Notes under the pieces: model-generated
The model's database searches: none
Seen by the model: the letters and a program-made list of their open reading frames with translations, nothing else
Told to the model about the DNA's origin: nothing
Program-made: the position numbers and the translations under genes
In this document: positions 5,767 through 10,142 of the stretch, one piece after another
Numbering within the stretch: the first letter of the stretch is position 1
Layout: each line of letters opens with the position of its first letter
NCBI GenBank assembly: GCA_017428805.1
Contig: JAFRQC010000191.1
Span: forward strand, 1 to 10,142
Direction of reading: 5' to 3'
DNA: 10,142 nt
Source of the DNA: Prevotella sp.
Lineage (GTDB): Bacteria; Bacteroidota; Bacteroidia; Bacteroidales; Bacteroidaceae

Positions 5767-7611
5767 TTACTTCTTTAAAATGTCCTCGAATGCGTTGACT
5801 AACTCTTCTACCACGAAGGGCTGGCCTTTCACCTGATTGAACTGGTAGGGAACGAAATTGTCGACCTTCATACGGAGATAGGCAGCGAGCTGTCCCATAT
5901 TCTGTTCGGCGACCACCACCTTATTATATTTATTAAGTACCTCAGCGGTGTTCTTGGGCAGCGGGTTCAGATACTTGAAGTGCGTCTGAGCCACCTTGTA
6001 ACCCTTCGCACACAGTTCGTCCATTGCCGAGTGCAGATGGCCGTAGGTAGACCCGAAGCCCACAATCAGCAGGTCTGCATCAGCATCACCGTCAACCTCA
6101 AGGTCAGGCACCTGGATATTCGCGATCTTCTGCTGGCGCAGACGCGTCATCAGGTCGTGGTTCTCAGGATTGGTGGAGATAGCACCCGTGTTCGAGTCCT
6201 TCTCCAGTCCGCCGAGGATGTGTGCGAATCCCTCACGACCAGGCACAGCCCAGTAGCGGGTGCCGTTCTCAGCACGCATATACGGTGTCCACTTGCCCTT
6301 CAGTTCTTCGGGAACGTAAGGTGGGTTGATGGGATCAAGCTGGGCGATGTTAGGCAGTTTGAAGGCACCGGAACCGTTAGCCACGAAGGCATCGGTGAGC
6401 AGCACGACAGGCGTCATGTGCTCCAGAGCGATCTTACAAGCCTGGTAGGCAGCATCGAAACAGTCGGTAGGACTGGTGGCAGCCATCACCGGCATAGGGC
6501 TCTCTCCGTTACGGCCAAACAAAGCCTGCAGGAGGTCAGTCTGTTCCGACTTCGTGGGAAGACCTGTAGCAGGGCCGCCACGCTGAACGTCGAGCACCAC
6601 CAGCGGCAACTCCATAATCACGGCGAGGTTCATGGCCTCACTCTTCAGGCAGATGCCAGGCCCGGAAGTCGATGTCACGCCTAATGCACCGGCAAACGAA
6701 GCACCGAGAGCAGACGAACAACCGGCGATCTCATCCTCACACTGCACGGTGATGACACCACACGACTTGTGTTTCGACAGCTCGTGGAGCACGTCGGTAG
6801 CAGGCGTGATGGGGTAAGAACCGAGGTAGAGCTTCAGGCCTGCCTTCTCGGCAGCGGCGATGAAACCGTAGGCTGTAGCCTTGTTACCCGTGATGTCCAT
6901 ATAGCGTCCCGGCTCCTTATGCTTCGACTCCACGCGATAGACGTTGACAGTCGAAGAATGGGTGTTGTGTCCGTAGTCATAACCTGCCTGAATCACCTTG
7001 ATGTTGGCCTCAGCGATGGCGGGTTTCTTGGCGAACTTGTCCTTCAGGAAGTTGGCCACGAGGTTCAGGTCGCGGTCGAAGAGCCAGCAAACGAGTCCGA
7101 GTGCGAACATATTACGGCACTTCATCATCGCCTTCATGTCCATGCCCGAGTCAGCCAGACAGTCCTTTACCATCGTGGTCAGCGGACACTGGATGACACG
7201 ATCCGGGTCAATGCCCATCTCGCCGAGGTAGTCCTCAGTCTTAAACTGTGCCTTCTCCAGATCCTTCGGGCCGAACGAGTCGGTATCGATGATGATCGTC
7301 GCACCGGGCTTGGCGTAGCGGTACTGCGTCTTCAGGGCTGCGGCGTTCATGGCTACCAGCACGTCGCACTTGTCGCCTGGGGTGTAGACCTTACCGGCAC
7401 CGATGTGTACCTGGAAGCCGGAGACACCCGTCAGCGAACCTTGCGGGGCTCGGATGTCTGCGGGATAGTCTGGGAATGTGGAAATGCCGTTACCAACGGT
7501 GGCACTGACCGTAGAGAAGATGTTGCCGGCGAGCTGCATACCGTCGCCGGAGTCACCTGAGAAGCGGACCACAACCTGATCCAGCTCCTTCACTTCTAAT
7601 TGTTCTGCCAT
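5767..7611 (-). CDS. korA: 2-oxoglutarate:ferredoxin oxidoreductase, fused gamma-alpha subunit
   Basis: 614 residues, the fused gamma-alpha form. Residues 10-190 are the gamma domain, with VRFSGDSGDGM (15-25) and DIRAPQGSLTGVSGFQV (52-68). Residues 245-480 are the alpha pyrimidine-binding domain, with GSYPITPAT (264-272), CEDEIAG (291-297) carrying a Glu that would activate ThDP, TSTSGPG (313-319), and QRGGPATGLPTKSEQTDL (343-360). Residues from about 500 to the end are the transketolase C-like domain that typically contributes to CoA binding. It pairs with KorB just downstream. The ATG at 7611 is 36 nt from a well-formed promoter and begins shortly before the gamma domain. No ferredoxin or extra delta subunit gene is adjacent, consistent with a two-subunit KOR that uses a ferredoxin encoded elsewhere. 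Confidence 0.93.
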   Translation of the reverse strand: MAEQLEVKELDQVVVRFSGDSGDGMQLAGNIFSTVSATVGNGISTFPDYPADIRAPQGSLTGVSGFQVHIGAGKVYTPGDKCDVLVAMNAAALKTQYRYAKPGATIIIDTDSFGPKDLEKAQFKTEDYLGEMGIDPDRVIQCPLTTMVKDCLADSGMDMKAMMKCRNMFALGLVCWLFDRDLNLVANFLKDKFAKKPAIAEANIKVIQAGYDYGHNTHSSTVNVYRVESKHKEPGRYMDITGNKATAYGFIAAAEKAGLKLYLGSYPITPATDVLHELSKHKSCGVITVQCEDEIAGCSSALGASFAGALGVTSTSGPGICLKSEAMNLAVIMELPLVVLDVQRGGPATGLPTKSEQTDLLQALFGRNGESPMPVMAATSPTDCFDAAYQACKIALEHMTPVVLLTDAFVANGSGAFKLPNIAQLDPINPPYVPEELKGKWTPYMRAENGTRYWAVPGREGFAHILGGLEKDSNTGAISTNPENHDLMTRLRQQKIANIQVPDLEVDGDADADLLIVGFGSTYGHLHSAMDELCAKGYKVAQTHFKYLNPLPKNTAEVLNKYNKVVVAEQNMGQLAAYLRMKVDNFVPYQFNQVKGQPFVVEELVNAFEDILKK

Positions 7612-7647
7612 ATTTATTTGGTTTATTACTAACTAACTTTCGGGCTG

Positions 7648-7679
7648 CAAAATTATGCAATTTTAGCGAAATAACCAAA
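7648..7679 (-). promoter_or_regulatory. korAB promoter (TTTG-N20-TAATTTTG)
   Basis: On the minus strand TTTG (7679-7676) is followed by 20 nt and TAATTTTG (7655-7648), matching the Bacteroidetes -33/-7 consensus with the same spacing as other promoters in this window. The start site should fall near 7641, leaving a leader of about 30 nt. Confidence 0.8.
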
Positions 7680-7707
7680 GGAATAAAACAAAAAGTGAAT
7701 AATCTAC

Positions 7708-7785
7708 CACGAATTACGCGCATTAACGCATAAAAATACAGGATTCAGTATTTATAACCACGAATTACACGAATTGCACGAATTT
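7708..7785. repeat. CACGAATTn short tandem repeats
   Basis: Three head-to-tail 9-mers CACGAATTA, CACGAATTG and CACGAATTT occupy 7759-7785. A further CACGAATTA lies at 7708-7716, followed by the degenerate ACGCGCATTAACGC. Similar CCACGAATTACACGAATT strings occur commonly in Bacteroidetes spacers (recollection, not searched). No gene lies here. Confidence 0.75.
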
Positions 7786-7917
7786 TACAAAACCTCACAA
7801 CGTGCCTGTTACCCTGTTACCAGACATTCCTTAAGAAACTACGGCATTTTCTGCCAGAATAATCCGTTCTTTCTTGGAGAATAATGCCTACTTTCTGGTA
7901 GTGTTTGTTCTTATTAG
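7786..7917. other. Gene-free spacer with small direct and inverted repeats
   Basis: I see no coding frame. It contains a tandem CCTGTTAC pair (7805-7812, 7813-7820) and an imperfect inverted repeat, GGCATTTTCTGCCA from 7843 against TGGAGAATAATGCC ending at 7888. Their role is unknown. Confidence 0.5.
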
Positions 7918-8026
7918 TGTAACGAGTGTAACGAGATTTCTAACCTTTTCTATATAGAAATACATTTGGGTCGAGGTAAATCAATTTCTATTAGAAAAGT
8001 TTCATTTTCTCATTACACTCGTTACA
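7918..8026. repeat. 109-bp long inverted repeat (hairpin / MITE-like element)
   Basis: The left end is two direct copies of TGTAACGAG (7918-7926, 7927-7935). The right end is CTCATTACA (8009-8017) and CTCGTTACA (8018-8026), their inverse with one mismatch. Inside, a symmetric 9/9-nt internal loop is followed by CTTTTCTA (7945-7952) pairing with TAGAAAAG (7992-7999), then ATAGAAAT (7954-7961) pairing with ATTTCTAT (7984-7991), leaving a 22-nt loop (7962-7983). About 33 of 34 positions pair. No coding frame is inside. A palindrome, TTGGAACT-AA-AGTTCCAA (8027-8044), abuts the right end. I see no convincing target-site duplication. Confidence 0.7.
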
Positions 8027-8077
8027 TTGGAACTAAAGTTCCAAACAATTTGGAGAAAAACTTATTATTAGCCGCCT

Positions 8078-8106
8078 CTTCCATCTTACTTCTTCCATCT
8101 TCCATC
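8078..8106 (+). repeat. CTTCCATC short repeats
   Basis: Three copies of CTTCCATC at 8078-8085, 8092-8099 and 8099-8106, with a related CCATC trail. It is a low-complexity spacer repeat and no function is apparent. Confidence 0.55.
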
Positions 8107-8126
8107 ATTAGTTACTTCTCCCTGTT

Positions 8127-8214
8127 ACTTTAATTAGTTCACCCTCAGACTTTAGTTAGTCCCCCCTCAGAGTCCGGACTAACTAAAGTCCCAGGGAGGA
8201 CTATCTAAAGTTCC
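8127..8214. repeat. Four-copy direct/inverted array of an ACTTTAGTTAG-type motif
   Basis: Two adjacent 22-nt direct units (8127-8148, 8149-8170; 19 of 22 identical) start ACTTTA(A/G)TTAGT and end CCCTCAG. They are followed by two reversed copies, GGACTAACTAAAGTCC (8176-8191) and GGACTATCTAAAGTTCC (8198-8214). Positions 8148-8162 and 8176-8190 form a perfect 15-bp inverted repeat around a 13-nt loop. A related core (AACTAAAGTT) lies at 8031-8040. The array is about 70 bp upstream of the next promoter, so it could be a regulator-binding array or a folded transcript end. Confidence 0.7.
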
Positions 8215-8282
8215 ACTCCGTAGTAATTAAATTCTGACCGATGCAGATTATCCCATCATTTTCCATTTTTTCTTCCGAAAAG

Positions 8283-8314
8283 TTTGGAAGTTCGGATAAT
8301 TGTTCGTACCTTTG
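8283..8314 (+). promoter_or_regulatory. Promoter (TTTG-N20-TACCTTTG) of the leader and small gene
   Basis: TTTG 8283-8286, 20-nt spacer, TACCTTTG 8307-8314: an excellent Bacteroidetes promoter. The segment 8277-8315 is 32/39 identical to the promoter of the Rpn gene at 9620-9658. The start site should be near 8319-8322, just where a hairpin begins. Confidence 0.8.
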
Positions 8315-8318
8315 CCAT

Positions 8319-8565
8319 CGAGTTCGATAAATCGGACTCGACTTTTGAATAAAAGAAGCGTTATGCTTTGTCTTGTTCTTGAAACCTGAGAAATTTCAAC
8401 TACACACAAGATGGCATAGTGTGCTTCCGTGTATATGGCGCGGGATGGTGTCACTATATTTTTGTGTAAGGGTTTTCTCAGGACCTCAAGAAGGGATGTA
8501 GGGCATACAGTCCTGCGCCTCTTAACGTATATTATTTACCGTGCGACTTCGGGACTGAGAAGCAC
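8319..8565 (+). ncRNA. Candidate structured leader RNA / noncoding RNA
   Basis: A leader of about 245 nt between a strong promoter and the small gene, with no convincing coding frame. Pairings found by eye: a 5' hairpin 8319-8328/8331-8340 with the tip unpaired, then CTTTT/AAAAG (8342-8356). Domain 1 is a rod: 8376-8382 with 8486-8492, 8385-8393 with 8474-8482, 8404-8411 with 8460-8467, 8416-8421 with 8452-8457, and 8425-8429 with 8441-8445. Domain 2: 8508-8513 with 8552-8557 and 8514-8518 with 8541-8545, ending 8 nt before the ATG at 8566. I do not recognise a known riboswitch class. An 8-codon upstream frame (8363-8389) and a 44-codon frame (8435-8569, overlapping the next start as ATGA) also exist. 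The latter is rich in AGG/AGA/CGG and looks non-coding. Confidence 0.45.
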
Positions 8566-8877
8566 ATGAAAAAAGAAATGTTTATGAAAAGAAGTATGAT
8601 TAAGGTAGATTATGAGTGGGCTTTCAATGAAGTAATAAGCTCACATGATTTCAATGGAGCAAGCCCTGCTTGGGTGAAATCTTTCGTTGAAGGCTGGCGC
8701 GACGGTTTTCTGGAGGGTTACATTCTGGGGAGTGTTGAGTCAACCATCAAACTAATCTATGGTCTTAGGCATGAAGGAATACCTTCTGAAAAAATTGAGC
8801 AACTGCTTGGTGTATCCAAAGATGTAATCAATATGGTAAGGAACGATGATGTAGCGTCAGAGGCTGTCTTATTTTAA
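8566..8877 (+). CDS. Small protein with Rpn/PD-(D/E)XK-type C-terminal tail
   Basis: 103 residues, no signal peptide, not recognised as a named family. Residues 40-95 (GWRDGFLEGYILGSVEST, then GIPSEKIEQLLGVSKDVINM) resemble the regulatory tails of Rpn-family nuclease/transposase-like proteins, where EGxxEG repeats are followed by a helix-turn-helix-like GIpxexIxxxtGLsxexI segment. There is no PD-(D/E)XK nuclease core, so it is either a truncated relative or a stand-alone protein sharing the tail. Its promoter resembles that of the Rpn gene about 1.3 kb downstream, which supports a link. The base composition is AT-richer than the neighbouring genes, hinting at transfer. Other in-frame ATGs at 8578, 8584 and 8596 are possible starts. 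Its 3' end overlaps the convergent GNAT gene by 9 nt. Confidence 0.6.
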   Translation: MKKEMFMKRSMIKVDYEWAFNEVISSHDFNGASPAWVKSFVEGWRDGFLEGYILGSVESTIKLIYGLRHEGIPSEKIEQLLGVSKDVINMVRNDDVASEAVLF

Positions 8878-8884
8878 ATAAGAC
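8866..8884. terminator. Small palindrome at overlapping convergent gene ends
   Basis: GTCTTATTT-T-AAATAAGAC is a 9-bp-arm palindrome spanning both stop codons (8875-8877 on plus, 8871-8869 on minus). As RNA it can form about 7 bp with a 5-nt loop. It is a weak, AT-rich candidate bidirectional terminator; no better one is present. Confidence 0.4.
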
Positions 8885-9549
8885 ACAAAGTGTGCCGCCC
8901 TGTACACCTTGTTACAAGTTACCCTGTGGATCATTCTCCGTGCGAACTTTCCTATGAGGTTATCTCGCCCGTCGGAGTGCTTAAAGAGATGATTGACGAG
9001 ACATGAAACGGCAAAACACACTTTTGCCGTAAGCGGTCCGAACGTCGGCCCCCAGAGGATCGAAGGCGCCAACTGCTTGCGAAACACATAGTTCGTAAAA
9101 TTATTGTTCGGCATGCGATAACAACCGACGATACGATACCCATTCTTCAGATGCCACCGTACGCTCCAGTCTGCCTTTGTAGCAGTAGTACCTTTCAGAT
9201 ACCGATACCCCTTCTGCCTGAGGAACTCCGCCTCATACTCCAGCATCCGCGAAGCGATGCCCTCACGACGAGCTGACAACGCAATAGCCAGACGATATCC
9301 ATAGCACCAACCCTCCTTACGGTGAGTTCTGAAACTATGCATCCCCAACAGTTCACCTGTCTCTGCATCCAACGCCACGAACATCGGCACACCACGAATT
9401 GCCTGCTGGAACTCAGGAAACGTCAGATGCATCCACGGTGCATCCAGACCTTGCTCTGTCCACATCCCGTGCGATTCCTTATTCAGCGCATACAGCGACT
9501 CATCAGTCACATCCGTCTCCTTTCGATTCTTGATTTCAATCTGTCTCAT
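8869..9549 (-). CDS. GNAT-family N-acetyltransferase
   Basis: 226 residues. The GNAT domain covers about residues 15-150. A strand LAIALSARREGIASRMLEYE (87-106) carries motif A (RREGIASRM, the acetyl-CoA pyrophosphate loop R/QxxGxA). It is followed by the helix and KGYRYLKGTTATKADWSVRW, then HLKNGYRIVGCYR (133-145), the usual motif B region. Residues 150-226 are an extra C-terminal segment rich in basic and aromatic residues and not assigned. GNATs transfer an acetyl group from acetyl-CoA to amines, peptides or sugars; the acceptor cannot be told here. The ATG at 9549 lies only 8 nt after the -7 box, so the transcript would be leaderless or nearly so; the next Met is at residue 29, too deep in the domain. 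Confidence 0.82.
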   Translation of the reverse strand: MRQIEIKNRKETDVTDESLYALNKESHGMWTEQGLDAPWMHLTFPEFQQAIRGVPMFVALDAETGELLGMHSFRTHRKEGWCYGYRLAIALSARREGIASRMLEYEAEFLRQKGYRYLKGTTATKADWSVRWHLKNGYRIVGCYRMPNNNFTNYVFRKQLAPSILWGPTFGPLTAKVCFAVSCLVNHLFKHSDGRDNLIGKFARRMIHRVTCNKVYRAAHFVSYLK

Positions 9550-9557
9550 ATCGTCTG

Positions 9558-9589
9558 CAAAGATACGCTCTTTTTACGAAATCACCAAA
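9558..9589 (-). promoter_or_regulatory. GNAT promoter (TTTG-N20-TATCTTTG)
   Basis: On the minus strand TTTG (9589-9586) and TATCTTTG (9565-9558) are separated by exactly 20 nt. The predicted start site (about 5-8 nt past the box) falls within 3 nt of the ATG at 9549. Confidence 0.8.
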
Positions 9590-9625
9590 TCATTCGCACC
9601 AATCTCTCAATTTTCTGCAGAAAAG

Positions 9626-9657
9626 TTTGGCGGTTCGAGAAATAGTTCGTATCTTTG
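9626..9657 (+). promoter_or_regulatory. Rpn-gene promoter (TTTG-N20-TATCTTTG)
   Basis: TTTG 9626-9629, 20 nt, TATCTTTG 9650-9657; divergent from the GNAT promoter about 37 bp away. The leader to the ATG at 9699 is about 35 nt. It shares extended identity with the promoter at 8277-8315. Confidence 0.82.
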
Positions 9658-9698
9658 CAGCGTTCAACTTATTGTATAACTCTTAAACTTTACTACGT

Positions 9699-10142
9699 AT
9701 GAGCACAAAAGACAAGAATTCGAAGAAACAAGGAGAAAAGGAAATGGAAGTGGAAATCAGCGAGCGGTACATCAACCCGTATACCGACTTTGGGTTCAAG
9801 AAGCTGTTCGGCACGGAGCTGAACAAGGACCTGCTGATCAGCTTCCTCAATGCGCTACTGCACGACAAACCCGAAATCACCGACCTCACCTATATGAATA
9901 CTGAGCATCTGGGCGAGGGCATCGTAGACCGCAAGGCCGTCTTTGACGTCTATTGCCGTCTGGCCGACGGCAGCCGCATCATCGTCGAGATGCAGAAGGC
10001 TGAGCAGCAGTACTTCAAGGACCGCAGCATTTACTATTCCACCTACCCCATCCGGGAGCAGGCTCCCAAGGGCAAGTGGGACTACCGCCTGGAAGACGTT
10101 TATACGGTGGGCATTCTGAACTTCACCTTCCCCGATGGCGAA
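9699..10142 (+). CDS. Rpn-family PD-(D/E)XK nuclease / transposase-like protein, 3' end outside window
   Basis: 148 codons are visible from ATG 9699 and the frame runs off the window without a stop. After a charged N-terminus (1-20) comes RYINPYTDFGFKKLFGTE (23-40) and NKDLLISFLNALL (42-54), the signature opening of the Rpn/PDDEXK-family transposase-like proteins abundant in Bacteroidales. The nuclease core is visible as IVDRKAVFDVYCRLADG (75-91), with Asp83, and IIVEMQK (94-100), with Glu97-x-Gln99, the D...ExQ version of the PD-(D/E)XK site. Family members such as E. coli RpnA are metal-dependent DNA endonucleases that promote RecA-independent recombination. The expected full length is about 280-380 residues, so roughly half is missing. 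The missing end would normally carry the tail resembled by the 8566-8877 protein. Confidence 0.9.
   Translation, partial: MSTKDKNSKKQGEKEMEVEISERYINPYTDFGFKKLFGTELNKDLLISFLNALLHDKPEITDLTYMNTEHLGEGIVDRKAVFDVYCRLADGSRIIVEMQKAEQQYFKDRSIYYSTYPIREQAPKGKWDYRLEDVYTVGILNFTFPDGE

Noticed and set aside
6769..7560. 263-codon and 234-codon open frames antisense to korA
   Set aside because: korA shows full-length family motifs across the same bases; the antisense frames carry no recognisable domain and have no promoter or leader.
7918..8026. Complete insertion sequence
   Set aside because: Only 109 bp, no transposase frame, and no clear target-site duplication; at most a non-autonomous element.
7708..8214. 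CRISPR array
   Set aside because: The repeats are short, of several unrelated kinds and partly inverted, with no regular repeat-spacer alternation and no cas genes.
8376..8565. TPP riboswitch suggested by CTGAGA-like strings (8386-8391, 8555-8560)
   Set aside because: The other conserved TPP elements are missing and the neighbouring genes are not thiamine-related.
8435..8569. 44-codon frame overlapping the small gene start as ATGA
   Set aside because: Codon use (AGG, AGA, CGG) differs from nearby genes, it lies entirely within the folded leader, and no family resemblance is seen. Kept only as a note in the leader entry.

Overview
The window looks like a chromosomal segment of a Bacteroidales bacterium, most likely Prevotella or a close relative (Prevotellaceae). 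The main reason is its promoters. Several genes are preceded by the Bacteroidetes sigma-ABfr pair, TTTG at about -33, then 20 nt, then TAnnTTTG at about -7, instead of an E. coli-type -35/-10. The gene content fits an anaerobic gut or rumen Bacteroidales: a ferredoxin-dependent 2-oxoacid oxidoreductase, a DASS anion symporter, an Rpn-type PD-(D/E)XK nuclease and a lipobox-bearing periplasmic phosphatase. Coding regions are fairly GC-rich and spacers are AT-rich.

Layout. 1-1275 (+): the end of a STAS-domain protein overlaps by 4 nt (ATGA) a synthetase-only RelA/SpoT-type protein, suggesting a coupled stress-signalling pair. A strong bidirectional hairpin terminator (1281-1313) separates it from a convergent DASS transporter (1321-2826, -). 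2827-3320 holds that gene's promoter and an apparently collapsed neurotransmitter:sodium symporter pseudogene in which only N- and C-terminal pieces remain, in different frames. 3345-4481 (+): a lipoprotein HAD-family phosphatase with its own promoter. It is followed by a possible double-glycine-leader peptide (4559-4663) and a 19-20 bp hairpin terminator (4708-4751). 4755-7611 (-): korB and korA, a two-gene operon for a two-subunit 2-oxoglutarate:ferredoxin oxidoreductase, with a clear promoter at 7648-7679.

7656-8276 is a gene-free spacer of more than 600 bp, rich in repeats: tandem CACGAATTn units, a 109-bp long hairpin ending in TGTAACGAG direct repeats, and a mixed direct/inverted array of an ACTTTAGTTAG-type motif. 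After it comes a strong promoter (8283-8314), a leader of about 245 nt that can fold into two hairpin domains, and a small AT-richer gene (8566-8877) whose C-terminal half resembles the tails of Rpn/PD-(D/E)XK proteins. A convergent GNAT acetyltransferase (8869-9549, -) overlaps its end. A divergent promoter pair then leads into an Rpn-family nuclease/transposase-like gene cut off by the window end (9699-10142).

Most genes here are ordinary housekeeping or accessory genes. The parts most worth a second look are the STAS/alarmone-synthetase coupling, the double-glycine peptide candidate, the folded leader with its small gene, the repeat-rich spacer, and the collapsed symporter.
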